Of a stretch of DNA of 64,000 nt, positions 33,711-46,600 are shown one piece after another. The notes beneath the pieces were generated by a model. That model was not told the DNA's origin. It searched no databases and worked only from the letters and a program-made list of their open reading frames with translations. The number at the start of each line of letters is the position of its first letter. Position 1 is the first letter of the stretch. The position numbers and the translations under genes are program-made. The stretch comes from Phlebopus portentosus (taxonomy: Eukaryota; Basidiomycota; Agaricomycetes; Boletales; Boletinellaceae), in NCBI GenBank assembly GCA_037892935.1, contig JAYXKI010000005.1, positions 1,736,001 through 1,800,000 on the forward strand. The letters run 5' to 3'.

Positions 33711-36700
33711 CTAAACGCTGCAGTCCATCTTCATCGCGTCCATACGTGCGTGGTCGACCAAGATGTCCGACAAGAATGAATCATCCACGCTCGCAAGCGG
33801 AGATGCCTTAAACAAGACTTCGGGCTGGGAGCCTTCTTGTGCACGTAACACATCGAGTAATGTATCCATCTGTTCCCGCGCTCGAGAAATGACAGGATGA
33901 GAATAGATCTCGGCTGCGGTCGGGCGTGCTGAAGGATCCTTGCTCATCATCCACATTATTAGATGCTGGAGAGCGGCACTGCAATCCGTGAAACCTTCCA
34001 CTTGACTGAAGTCTTGTTCACGAAGCCTGTGCCAGGGATCACCCCTAGAAGACGTTTAAAGTTGTCAGTTGAATGGAAAAGAGCGGAACAGTACGATTAG
34101 AAAGGGAGAGGGACTTATTCAGGGGCCCGCTCACCAGAATGACAAATGAGAACGAAGAATGAACAGAGACTCACTGTGTAGGGACATAAATATTGGTAGC
34201 CGCCTCAAGCATCATCATTCCGAAGCTTCGACAGCGCGATAAGCACCTTTCAAGCAAACAGAGTAGAGGCGCTTACCTGAATATGTCGGTTTCTCTGCCA
34301 TATTGTCCTTGTAACACTTCTGCTGCGAGATACATCTTATCGCCTTCGCGCTCAAAGTCAAAACTTGCGTCGGCACTGCTTGCTACTGAGCCGAATTTAG
34401 ATTCGTCGTGGCGCGGTCGTGGCCACGACGATGCCATACCGAAATCTCCAATCTTGAATCGACCCGATGACGTGATGAAGATGTTCGCAGGCTTCAGGTC
34501 AAAATGCACCACGTTTGCACCGTGTATAAACCGTAATCCCTGAAAAAGGAAATAATTAATTCTCTGATATTCCGTTGAGATTCTTTTCGGCTCCAAACGC
34601 CGCCTTTCTTCCGTGCAGAAAGAAGAGTCGGAAGTCGGAAGTCGGTGGTGTGATGAGTCTGGGAGAACAAAGTGAATGACACTTACCGAACTGATGTCAG
34701 CAAAGACCTTCCACACCCTTGCTTCATCCAACCTTTGAAAATGGCGACCGTATTCATCCAGGAAATGTGCGAAATTCCCATACTCGCAGAGCTCTGTCAA
34801 GATGTACAGCCGGTCATCTTGTTCCCAACTGTCAATATATCCGAGGACGTTTGGGTGAAACTCAGGGCCAGTACTTGCAGACAGGTGTTGAAGAATCTCG
34901 ACCTCCTCTCGCAAGCGTGAACTGCAACCATTGAAAACCAATTAGTACAATGACGATCAAATCATACTTCAAGAACGGACTGGCGATCTGGAGCATGCTC
35001 TCGGAGACTGGTATCACCGACGTAGAAAGTCCAGATCGATTGAGGAAAAGGGATTTATGAGAACATCTACTCACCGATGCCGATTACCTTCAAATCGCTT
35101 TGATCTTTTCACGGCATAAACGAAACCTTCCTGGCCTTGGTGCTTGAAGCGAACCTTGATCGCGCTGCTAAATTCTCCTGAACCAATCTTATCCACCTCC
35201 ACAAATTCTCGTTCGAATCGTCCCAGTGGTTCTACTGACTGAGAAGTGCCAGTGAAAGAGTCGAAGAAGTTCCCACGTGCGCCACCTCGCCACAAGTGTT
35301 GATTTACTAGCAGAGGTGTTGCAGATTTGTGGCTGGCTCCCGGGCCCCGTGCAGAGTGAAGACTGAATTTCTTCATTGACTGTGGTCGCTGATTCTCTTT
35401 CGTACCTTGACTGAAGGTCGAGGCTTGAGTGTGATTAGATTGTTGTGGATCATGCGCTTCACGTTTGGCGATAGACGGGGAATTCGGAGAAACTGGCAAC
35501 AAGTATGGAGCCTTCGTTGATGGCGTGCAAAGTTGCTTCAGAGGAAGCATCGGCACTCGTAGTTCTGAGCAGAGGAATTAACACATGAATAATGTCCCTT
35601 ACGATGACCAAAAATAAAATAAAATCACATACCGCACTGCTTCTTCGAGAAACCGCCTCTTGTTGGGGTACCAATGCCGCTTCCATCACTTCCATCGCTG
35701 GCTGTCGAAAAGGCGCTACTTGATGAGCGTCGGAGGAGTTGCGAGGCATTAAACTTGGCGCTAGGTCTTCCCATGCCGACATCACCATAATTTCGATTCT
35801 TTGTAGTATTCACGAGCCGAGCATCGGTAGGACTCATCTCAGTGTCGCTGGCTGTTGATCCGTTGCTGCGTAAGCTTGCAACGCAACCCGCCAAAGTTGT
35901 CTCATGTCCAGGAAACCTGAGGTCACCAGGGCAGCTCTTTCTGGGTCTATTTTCCAGACCGGATGACCTCTTTGGACCAGAGAAATCACTTGTGCTTCCG
36001 CCACTGTCCCCGATAGTACTAAAATCAGGAGCTGGCACCTTCTCCCCGAAAAAAGGCGTACGATCCATCTTCTCAATGGCTGCACTCGCCCATGGACGTT
36101 GAACGGGCAAACCTAAGAAAGAAGTCTTCGTGCGTTTCTGTGGCGTCCCAGGCGGTCGTCTGTCTGCTGCCCCGTCTTTGGTCCCAGCTTCCAGCGTCTT
36201 TACGATGAATTCATCTACTATCGACACGTCGCAGGGAGAAACTGGTCTATTTGACTCCCGACTCCTTTCATGAGACGGAGTAACAAAACTCTCGTCGACT
36301 AGTGTAGCCTCTGAGGAAGCATTCATGCTTGCAGATAGCCGCGGAAACGTAGAGACTCGCGCATGTAATCGTCGGGGGGAGTCAGGTCGAGAAACCCTCG
36401 TTTGCTCGGCGGATGGAAGTACCTCATCCATCTCATCGTCGCTCAAAACTACGCCAGAATCTCGCGGCTTGAATTTGATCGGGATGCAACTTGGGGACGG
36501 TGCATCGGATGTTAGAGAAAAAGAGAATTGCAAAGATGAATCGGCAGGCTTCGGGAAGGCGATCGTGAACGAGGAATCAGGAGAAGTAACGGTCGGCCCT
36601 TCGTCCGCCCTTGCAGGTGTAGACGGAGTCGATGCTTGCGTAGATCGCGGATCCAGCTTCGATTGAGAGGCATTAACTTCATTAGGATACACGATGGCAG

Positions 36701-37839
36701 GCCCAAAGAATAGCGTAGCTGAACTAGCCAGCCGTCTGTCGCCCGCAGGCCTGGGTTTATGCGATGGGTTCATCACCCTGATCGGTGAGCCTGCATCACT
36801 CACAGACGTGTTGGAACCGTTCCTGCTATGGGATGCCTTGCTTGCCGGTCTCGGAGAAGCTCGATTCTGAGAATCTGTGAACTCCCAAGACATTGGCCTG
36901 GATCTTGGTCGACGTTTGGATGCATGCCTACTTGGCGATTGTGAGGTCAGAGCATCTTTCGTTCCACAGATAGAGGATCGTATCGATCTGTTGGTCGTGC
37001 GCCGCACTTTAAGACTTGAAAACTCTTCGTCCGAGCTGGAGTCAAAGTCAGCATCGGTGGGTATATCAGAGATCTGCATGTCTTTTAATGTATCAACTTG
37101 TCTCCCCATGTTGTTGCCGAAAGATTCGCGTCCACGAAGGAAACGAGGTGCCGGAAGTGGTGCCAATGTGGCAAAGCGTTTCAATGGTTCGCCCTCCTGA
37201 GATGCGTGACGGACATGAAGAGGAGTGAGACCTCGCTTAGCGTTCGGTGATGACGGCAGCCGTGTAATCTGACAGCCCATATTAGTAGTAGTATTTCAGC
37301 GAATTTCAAGAAGAGCATACCTTTCTCTTTGGAGCATGCGGAAAGTTAACCTTGGCAGCAGAGAAAGGTGCGCGAACTATATCGAACGCAGATCGCTCGG
37401 GTGTACGCAAAGGCAATGAGGTGTATCCAATATTCGACCTCAGAAAAGAGCCCTCATCTTCTTCGACCGGGGGGTCTGGTGGCCTGAAGAAGGCCGGCAA
37501 ATCGTCCTCGGGTTTGGAGCGGGAGACACGAGGCGACGGTATGAACTTCTTCAAGTTCCTTTGGTGGCATGGTGTGCTGATCCCGGTTGCGGCAGAGAAG
37601 TCATCAAAGTCGAGCTGCATAGCTGAATCAAAATCGAAGTCGACGTCCCTGCGCCGTCGCAATGGCGAAGGAGTGAACGGAAGTGGCTGGGGTCGACTCG
37701 GTGTCGCTGATGGACGGTGTGAAGGTGAAAGTGGGTACGAGAATGAAGAATCGTGCATGTCTTGAAGACAAGTATGGAAGCTGAGGAAGTCTTGACTTGA
37801 TTGCGGCGAATGACAAGGAGTGTGTATAGCGGTGGACAT
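33711..37839 (-). CDS. wee1: Mitosis inhibitor protein kinase Wee1
   Basis: Kinase that phosphorylates the conserved Tyr of Cdc2/Cdk1 and delays mitosis. Start ATG 37839 (MSTAIHTPCHSPQ). A long disordered N-terminal half (about 700 residues) is rich in Ser/Thr-Pro sites. The kinase domain starts VDKIGSGEFSSAIKV, with FVYAVKRSKR (catalytic Lys), EVEILQHLSASTG, LYILTELCEYGNFAHFLDE, VVHFDLKPANIFI (Wee1-type loop lacking the usual HRD Arg), FKIGDFGMA and REGDKMYLAAEVLQG. SFGMMMLEAATNIYVPTQGD and WHRLREQDFSQVEGF follow across two late introns. About eight exons, all joints in frame. It is head-to-head with the TPP1/Tpz1-like gene. Confidence 0.93.
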
Positions 37840-38271
37840 TATTGGCAAAGCGGAAGATGGAAGTGGGGGTTGAAAGAGGAGCGTGTTATCTTATGTGATG
37901 AACGCGTGGCGCAACAAACACAGCCACGTGACCTGAGTGCGTGATCGCGTATTTTAAGTTTGCCGAATCAATTCAACTTTATGACTCATTCTTTATCCAC
38001 GACGGCTCCGATAGTAACGTGCCCATTATTCGAAGCTGCAGAAATTGCTCTGGCAAATTCTCTCAAACGGTAGATCAAGCACGAAAAGATAGGCATATAA
38101 AGCATATAAATATTGATAGTGGGAACGAATAGGGTTCGTCAACGCATTTTGTTTGTTTCATACGCGCAGGATCGACGTGGTTGTCATCATCACGCGCCTA
38201 TAGCTGCGTTCACACTTCTCCTCGCAGCACGCAGCCGCTGCGCAGCGGGGTCACAAGAATAGTGTTACAGC
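37840..38271. promoter_or_regulatory. Divergent promoter, wee1 / Tpz1-like gene
   Basis: A 432-base region between divergent start codons. A CACGTGAC box lies at 37925-37932, 86 bases from the wee1 ATG. Near the other gene there is a GC-rich CAGCCGCTGCGCAGCGG element (about 38228-38244) with partial dyad symmetry. Confidence 0.5.
37925..37930. promoter_or_regulatory. CACGTG box upstream of wee1
   Basis: CACGTG followed by AC, the same octamer as in the BAG/PBS2 promoter. Probably a bHLH (Cbf1-like) site; inferred from sequence only. Confidence 0.35.
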
Positions 38272-41200
38272 ATGGCTGAATCACTCGCCCGACCTTGGAT
38301 TCTGAAGTACTTGCTGGGAATCGCCGAGACACGCGGAGCAAACATCCACGACGCGGCACCGCTGAAGGAAAAGCGTAAAATCCAGATCACGAGAGTAAGC
38401 ATGACACCTCCCAGAGATCATAGATTGCCTATTGTCTTCCTATCCTTGTTATTCATACGATCAGTTTCTCCAGTTCCTGACTTACCCACCTAACGACCAA
38501 CCGAACAACATTATCTGGGCTTTGATCTCAGACAAACAGTATGAACTGCCTGCAAAATTTACTGCCAACGCAGTCGCGGCTTACAACCGGTGCGTACATC
38601 GTGGCAGAATTCTTCCATCAAATAGTCTACTGATATGGTCTTTTGCTTGCCTATTGCGGCCTGTTGCGGAATATCAACATCGCATCGCTGGAAATGGTGA
38701 CGATAGGGAGAATGAAGTGTTTGGCCAGGCCGAGGATGAACGCCGTCTGACGACGCGACGTTTTGCGCTTGCAGTTATCGGCGATGTGAAGGCCTTCTTC
38801 GCTCGAGTACCTCTCGGCAACGGCAAGGGAATGACAGATACCGAAACTATTGCTCTTGAAGTCGGTGAACTTCGCATCCTCGGAGCCGATCACGAAGGCA
38901 TTTTTGGGAATCCAACCAGCATTGAAATGTATGAAGACATACAAGAGTGGGTATCAGGACTTAAAGAAGGTGGTGGTGGAGGGTAAGCTCATACCCGTTA
39001 AAATGAATATACTCTCCGTTTCACTCATACAATTTGTTCAGAAACATTCTCAAGCGACCGAAGGAAGAGATCGCCGAGGTGAGGCCCCCGCAGGCTAAGC
39101 AGCAGCTGATCCTACCTACGGAGAAAGTTTCATCTCCCGAGAAGGACCCACTTTTGCCAAAGACTCGCCATTTGAAAGTTCCTACCATCTTCAGCGAGTC
39201 TAACATGAAGAAGAAGACCATGGCCCAGCTTTTGAAGGAATACAATCGATATTGGAAGGTCCGTGTTCTCTGATGCATACTCTTCACGGTTTTACTCACC
39301 AAGGCTCTTTACGCGCATACTTTGACTCACAGATGATTAGTCGTTTCGCCCATCACATTCATCCACCCCCTGAGGTGCAAGTTGAGCATGACCAGATTCT
39401 GAGTATGTATGGTCACGTTCTAAACGTATAAGTACTGACATTATCCCGGTATTGTTTTTGTCTCATTGATTTCTATTAGCATTTGGTAAAGAATTATCAG
39501 GTATAAGACGCACTGTAGTGCCGAAAGAGTCTACGCGCGACATGGGCGAAGAAACTCTCAACGACGAACCCGTTCAAGAAGGTGCCCCTCCGAAGCAGGA
39601 GTCTACATCAAAGAAGTCTTTGGTAGATTACTGTAAGGCACTTCATATTATTCCACTTCTGGTCGCTAATCTTGTTGGATTAAATGAAGCAAATGTGGCT
39701 CATACGCCCATGTCCTCCCCCTTGAGCGCCCAGACGCCTACCAGCACTCAGAAGAACGCAAAGGAACCCAGTACGCCAAGCGAATGGATGAATTCTGAGG
39801 ACGAACGACTGAGTCCGAAGCGAGAAGGACGGAAGGAGGTTAACGAGGACAACTCACCTCCGGTCGGGTTACCAACGCCACGACGTACGAGTTCTCCAGG
39901 TGTGCAGCTATCTCCTGAAGATGAGGGTGATGAAAGAATGGAGGAAATTCCGGCTTCTGATGAAGAGGGTTATGAAGAAAATGACGGAAATGAAAACCGC
40001 AGTGACCGCAGTGATGACAGTGACGAAGAGGAAACAATGGGTACTTCCTACCCCGCACCGACTCCCGCGCAGCGACGGCGACAGGAGTCTGAGACGAGTC
40101 ACTCTATTGCGCAGTCCGGAGGTGATTCGACTCAGCACAAAAACTCGGAGCCTAACAGCTCTGACTTGCCCCCAAGTTCGAGCTGGCCATCAAGCATTCC
40201 TATAGCAGCTTTCCCTTACCATACTTCTCCGAAGTCTGTGGGCCGTCATCGCGAATCTCGGGCCAATGAGAAACCCCGGAAAGAGCGCGATGTGCATCTG
40301 CAATTCGATTTTAATTCTCAGGGAAAAGCCGAGGACAGCGCTCCTAGGATACTTGTTCCAGATTCGGATACTTCGGGCCGCACGAACTCGCAATCCCTCT
40401 CCCAATCACAGTCGCAGTCGCAGTCTCAAACGCAGTCCATAGCGCTTCTCCCGTCGCAATATGATTCACAGCCACATCCTCAGACTCAGATTCCTCCTTC
40501 ACGAAATTTCCATAAACAGGTTTCTCGCCTTGGGAAGGTATCACCCTCTTCACGGATGGACAATGAGTCGTCACAGGAGGAACACGTATCATCTTCCGTC
40601 CATTCGCAGGGAGGGACACGTGTACCGCTCTCCGCGAGTCGTTCTATTAATCAGCCCCAGCAGATATGGCAATCATCAAACGACCAAAAGGATAAAAGGC
40701 GCACAGACCGAAATTTGCAGCCTTCAAAGCTAATGCAACCTGACTCGATGTCTGAGCCTCTTGCTAAAGCGCCAGGCGCCTCTGCAAATCGCACGCAGTC
40801 TAACGGCCCTGGTCGAGTTGAGCAAGAACAGCTGTCGTCGTCTGTGACCCAGGAAGATTCGCAACAGAGCCGTACGCAGGAGAGTTCGCTTGGTCAGATA
40901 GAATCATCCAACGCAGATAGACAGAATGTCGACGAGCCAGAGACCCTAGCATCCTTGGATGTCGGACACGCCCGGACGCAAAGACTTTTGTTTGGCGAAC
41001 AGGCCAAGTCTGCCCGCGCGTCTGAAGATAACGGACCCGAAGAACTCGGGAGGCGCAGTAGCCAGCAGAACGTACGAGAAGCTTATCGTTTATCTCATAT
41101 CCAAGGCTCACCTACAACGCATCTTGGCAAGCACCCGCGTTCTTCTTCACCGTTTCGTGCTATGAACTCAGTCGTTGGGGATGACGAAGACGTGCAAGCT

Positions 41201-41794
41201 AGAAAGAAAGTTCGTGCTTCATCTCCTACCGAAGCAGAAACAAAGGGGTCCGTGGACCAAAGAGGTCTACATGATAAGGAGGCATGGCGAGCTCCCACGT
41301 TCCTTCAGCGGCGCGAGGCGAATCACAACCAAGCTATGTCGCGCGGCACCGACAAAGGAGAGCAACAACATTCCGTCACAAGCAAAGACAAGGGAAAGCA
41401 ACGTGCTGAAGTTGCATCCGATCGAGTCAGAGGGCCTATAATATCTTCGGCACTGTCATCTGGAGCAATTTCCGATGCTGTCGAAAAGGCACAACACTTA
41501 GATCCATTGGTAGGCGTCTTGCGCAGCAATACGACATCGCAAGATTCTTCTGAACTAAGAAAGAAGAAAACCAAACGTCGTGCACGCGCTTCACCCAGCG
41601 AAGCGACCTCAAGTCAGGTCAACCTCGAAGACTCAGATGAGTATCCGGTTGGGAGACTTTTGGGAGGTTATTCAGTTGACTATACATCGAGAACAGAGGG
41701 AGAGGGACCGCAATGGTTGACTTTGGCGGAAGCCATGGGCATTCTATATCATCTCAACGAAAAAGACAGAAGGAAAGATGCTAGCTTGCAATGA
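38272..41794 (+). CDS. tpz1: TPP1/Tpz1-like telomere (shelterin) protein
   Basis: Probable shelterin subunit of the TPP1/Tpz1/Est3 OB-fold family, which links telomere end-binding Pot1 to telomerase. Exons 38272-38394, 38465-38589, 38707-38982, 39042-39258, 39333-39403 and 39480-41794, all joined in frame. The N-terminus MAESLARPWILKYLLGIAE has the family RPWI motif. OB-fold strands follow (IIWALISDKQYELPAKFTAN, AVAAYNRENEVFG, RRFALAVIGDVKAFFARVP, IALEVGELRILGADHEG). The last exon is about 770 residues of disordered Ser/Gln/Glu-rich sequence with an SQ repeat at 40387-40440. It ends in a short ordered segment, PQWLTLAEAMGILYHLNEKD. Identification rests on the N-terminal domain pattern, so orthology is probable rather than certain. 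Confidence 0.6.
40387..40440 (+). repeat. SQ-encoding repeat in the Tpz1-like gene
   Basis: Imperfect CAGTC(G/T/A) repeat coding for SQSQSQSQTQS. In-frame length change would be tolerated in this disordered tail. The many SQ/TQ sites could be ATM/ATR-type kinase targets, which is inference. Confidence 0.7.
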
Positions 41795-41843
41795 ATATGA
41801 GTTACCCTTACCATTCGTCTTTCTCAACTCAGCTTAAAAACGA

Positions 41844-41849
41844 CACGTG
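41844..41849. promoter_or_regulatory. CACGTG box upstream of the R3H gene
   Basis: CACGTGAT in the 171-base gap between the Tpz1-like stop codon and the R3H-gene start. It is the third of four CACGTGA boxes close to start codons in this window. Confidence 0.35.
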
Positions 41850-41965
41850 ATCTGCTGTTAGCATGTAGCGTGCTGTAATCTGTTTTGTTTAGCTTGTCCT
41901 CTTGCAATTTGCTATCGCATTTGATATCTTGTTATCACTATTAGTCCTACTTTCTCTCTTTTGCC

Positions 41966-43396
41966 ATGGAGCCAATAACTGCGATTCAGAGTTCTGCTGA
42001 ACCCACTGAGAAGTCAGAGTCCACAATTAATCCTGTCCCGATGTCGTTTCCTGCTATCCTTCGCAGTGCGAAGCTTGCAGATCGGTTTGCGCACTTACGC
42101 GAAACCTCTGTGGCTGGAAATGGAGGGCCTCAGCCTCTGATGTCGTCAAGAAGAGATCCCGCGATGAAAGGGAAGGGAAACGCTGGGTCAGGCGGAGAGA
42201 GAACGCTCATTTCACGAATAATCCCCATGTCGTACAGGCAGGTACCCAGGACATTCAGATCGCGCCGCCATCAACACGGTGTACTTTTGTGAGTCATTAA
42301 AGAAGGCTTTTCCCTCCAAGGCGCTAACAAAGCACTAAGCCGGAGCCGTTACCTCCTACCTTCCACGGAGCGTCTCAGCACCAGCTGCTATCCGTCCAGT
42401 CTTTGACCCCGCCTCAGCTAATATGGGACGTTATTCCATGAGTGTGAAAGGGATGCGTCGCACTTTACGCGGAAGCGGTCCCAGAGCTCAGATGCTTGTT
42501 CGCGATGTCGAGAAAGAGATCAAAGACTGGTTAGCTGGAGGAACAATATTGCTCCCCGATGAGACGGAGGATGCCTTAATTATTCTGGTCGTCCGATCGG
42601 GAGCACTCTGACTGTCTCTGAGCTGTCTCGTACACCGCTGCAGATAATTTGGAGCATTGAGCAGGATGCTTTCGCCCGCTACGTTGTTCATTGCTGCGCG
42701 CGGTATCACAAAGTCGTAAGTTACAGTGAGTCAATAAAGTACGCTATAACCGTCCTAGGATGCTCATATATGCGCCCTAATCCAGGCAAAGACGTCGATG
42801 GCAGACGTCTTACTTTCCTCCTCCGTCCAAACATCACTCGTTCAGACTATGCCGCTCGAAATGCACTGGATACACCACCCGCTACAGCAGGGGAATCAGA
42901 CTCCTCGCTCGGCGTCCTATCGGAATCCGATATACTCTCCGTCGAAGAGAATGAGCCTGCACCGGGCAATGTATCAGAAACCGAAGCGTCTGGACGTGGC
43001 TCCCGCCACAGACGTCTTTCGTCCGTATCCGAAAGGGAGAACGAGTCAGAAGTAGATGATACACCGCGTGCGCCGCGGCTCCGTCCACCACCTGAGAGAG
43101 AAGAACCGGGTGAATACGCTGACGACGACGAGTCAGTTAACAATGATCTAGCGCAGAGTGTTGATTCCCTTGACCTGAACCCGATTGCCAGGGAGCCGCC
43201 TATCAGATACACATCGCAATTAGTCGAACGAACTCCGCTCCGAGACAGACGTGGCATCAGCCGCACGTCTTCATCACCTTCGCACTCTCGTTCGCCTTGT
43301 CCGCCTTCAAGACGCTTGCGGAAGGGGAGATATCGCTTGGCTAGGAGGACCTCTCACGATCCTAACCAGTCTTTCTATGATTTCTTGTATTCCTAA
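41966..43396 (+). CDS. R3H-domain protein with R3H-associated N-terminal domain
   Basis: Predicted single-stranded nucleic-acid-binding protein. Exons about 41966-42288, 42340-42725 and 42786-43396. Ordered parts: FPAILRSAKLADRFAHLRET, KKRSRDEREGKRWVRRREN, AHFTNNPHVV, TRCTFPEPLP, YLPRSVSAPAA, MSVKGMRRTLRGSGPRAQML and VRDVEKEIKDWLAGG. The R3H motif is DAFARYVVHCCARYHKVVSYS (R-x3-H), completed across intron 2. A Ser/Glu/Arg-rich tail ends FYDFLYS. Three single-base losses break the frame: G-run 42125-42127, CC near 42355 and AA near 42578. Adding one base at each site restores one continuous family-like protein. The order (R3H-associated domain then R3H) fits Pfam R3H-assoc proteins. Function in fungi is unknown to me. 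Confidence 0.75.
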
Positions 43397-43645
43397 GCTG
43401 CCCATTTTGCTCTCATGAAACACAAACGTGCATCAAAACCTTTTTTAAACGGCCAACCCTGATTATAGCTGGTATTCAAATGTGACGGAGAATAGTGCAT
43501 ACAGAGTATTGATGAATGACATGGGACAATTACATACAAATCTAGGAGTCCGACGCATTGCTTGTAAATACACGATGTAGGATCGAGAGTACTCCTAGCC
43601 CGTAAACAAGTACACAAGCATATAAAGAGTAGATCCAGCAAATCG

Positions 43646-46600
43646 CTAGAGACATGATCCATCAGACTCGGACTCCAAGCTAGAAATGCGAAGACCTACT
43701 ATGATGTACGTAATTGCTACGAAAGCCAGGATGAAAGTCATGTAAATCTTCGATGCGTTGTTCCCATCACTGAATGCCTTTGACGGATCTCCAAGACTCA
43801 AAACAGCCAAGAGGAGAAGACCCTGTGCTCAAACTGTATTGAGATTTTTCATCACGGTCCAAAGATGAATGCTCACATTCGATAGAACCCATACAAGGAG
43901 TAACTGTCGTATTAAAAGACGGCGATTAATCATCTCGCTCAACTCTTTTTGTGGATCGCACTCACGTTTGTGCGAACATTCGCATAGTAGTCTTTTACTT
44001 GCTGTTCCTTCTCCGATTCCGTGGTGACTGTGTTTGACTTCTCCACAGGTTTTCGCGTGCGCAGGTTTCTGAGCGTCTCGTCGTACATCTGATTGATATC
44101 TGCCGGTTCCGTCAGAATCTCGAGGTCGACTTGCGATTGACTGTTTTGGACGACCGCTCCGAGATCTGTATCAACGACGTTATCGACTTTCGTGCCCCAT
44201 GAAATCTGTTTGGCAAAGATTGTCACATGAAATATGACTTCGAGTTGACACGGGACTTACATCGTCCAGATTCGAAAACGCGTAGCTTTGTTGGAGCAAT
44301 CAACGATGTGAATAGATGGTAGAAAACCATATTCACATACATAGTCAAAATGTTGATATATGTTGGAGAGAGCAGCATATACTGGATAAAACTTGTAAAC
44401 ATATGCCAAGGATCGAGCGCCAGGAGACTCGAAATGGCGTATACTTATAGGAGCAACGTCAATTAGTTTACAAATTAGTGAGTCGAAGTAGATTACGAAC
44501 CTCCATAAGTGATGATCACACTGAAAAGCATTGCGGAGTATATTGCTCCTCCTTGTTTAGCGGCTTGTACCGCGCAGAGGCAGGCTGCGACGATGGCATA
44601 AATATTAATAATAGCGAAGAATATGGCAGAAAGTTTGTATTTCCAAGGTGCACTATCAGCAAATATCATGTTTAAATAAGTTTGTCGAGAAAAGTTCCGT
44701 CCGCTACTTACGCCCGCGGTCTATTACCCATGGAGAATAGGAAGCAACCTATAACAAGAGATGCGTATGCATACTTCTCGCTGTTAGCAGGGACACTTGA
44801 GCAATCTCGAAGCACTTACTTGCATAACAGAGTTGAAATATGAAATGCCCTCAAGACCGAAGGCAGAATCTTCTAGGGATGAAGTGACAATACTCTAGAA
44901 GGAACTTCAGCACACTTGCTATAACATGACTCTCAAAACACTCACAAAGAATAAATAGAAATTCCCCTAAGCATACTCAGTCCGAGTGTCACGACAGAGA
45001 AACAGCAGAGCCGCTTACAAGAGCAAACCAGGAAAAGACAAGATTGATGATATTATACGCAGTTTCGATCATGAGCATGAATTTTCGACCCGTGCTATGG
45101 CCGGAGCGTATGATTTGCGCAGCATGAGCAATCGCGTATACGGACGCAAAGAAGGAACCATTAAGCCATCTTCTCCTCTGTGCGATGAACTCTGGGAGTC
45201 CATCTGGGACATCCGTCTCTCCTACAGCCGATTTGACGTATCGTAGGACCCTACATAGATATTAGTCAACAGAAATGGTACCTGCACTTTGAGGATTCTA
45301 TTACCAGTCGGAGTTCTCTTTTGCAGCTAGTTCAAAGCAGAGGATACGCTGCGCAGGAGCTATGTTCAAACCTGATCTGTCCAAATGGGAAGAGAACTCA
45401 CATCTTCAGCAAGATCTACAGTAGAAAAGAACTTCGTGAGTACGCGGGTCTGATTGGGTTATTATGAATCCTACACATATTCGACGTAAAGACGTCAGTC
45501 TCACTTCCATGCAAGACCTCTCCTTTGAAATACGAGGCTAGAGGGCCAATGCCATTCTTGTTGTTCAGTAGGGCTATATATCGGTATGCAGAGAAGGCGC
45601 CAGGCTGCAAAAGGAAATTTAGCGATGAACATCAACATCAGCCTACAGAACGTACCAAGACAGTGATGTATCCAAAGAGCGACTCTGTAGGCTTCTCCAA
45701 AATATTCGAGATTTTGTACTCAAAGTTTTGTGCAGCAACTGGATGTCCTCAGCATGCGGCGAGCTCGAGGCAATAGAGACACGTACCAAGAGGGTTCAAA
45801 AGGTATCCCCAATGTTTCCCTTTATATGCGGCTATCTCACCGCATGCGCCGCCGACGTTCGAGTTCAGGTCGAACGTCTTCCATAAGTGATAGAGACTCT
45901 TATGGCCAGGTCGAGTCCCTACATCAATGAGCACACAAACATTAGGCTGGAAGAAAGCTCCATCAATAACTGTAAAGTTCAGCACACTTGAAATAAAACT
46001 CGCCCGAAGCAGAGGCGCAAACGCATTAAAGAACCATCGATGACTATTGATCTTCTTCTGGTTCTTCTCCTTCAGGCAGAATATAATTTGTGTCGGTACA
46101 ATGCCCTTGTCAGGATATCGGAAATGCAGATTCTCATCCAGCCCAAAGGAAGACGTATACTCGAAAAGATGTGCTGTAACGGGTTTGTTGTTGACCAAAT
46201 TCTTCATGAAATCCCCATGTTGATATACACCGAGAGCAGCGAGACAGTCTAGGATCCGAGGATGAATTTTCTTCCGCCCATCAGCGACGATGCAGACCAC
46301 TACTTTCTTCCAAGCGTCCTGACCCCACGTTTGCGAATTCTTACGCGTACAGAGATGACCAATATTACGCATAACACCGTGCAGAGTTCGACAGAACAAA
46401 ATTTCGTCTTCCTGAAATGCAGCAACAAAATCAAATCAAAGAGCATCAAGGAAGGCTGAATAGGCTTACGTTGTACATCGTTATGCAAATGAAGAGCTCC
46501 GTTCTCCTTCCATATTCATTCTGTCGTAAAAAGAAATTATTCCTCTTGAAGTCATCCGGATCGCACGTCACTGCCGTATATCGCGTCTTCATCATTTCCT

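Noticed and set aside
36325..36666. + strand open frame over the WEE1 N-terminal region.
   Set aside because: Antisense to the disordered Wee1 coding exon; no motif of its own.
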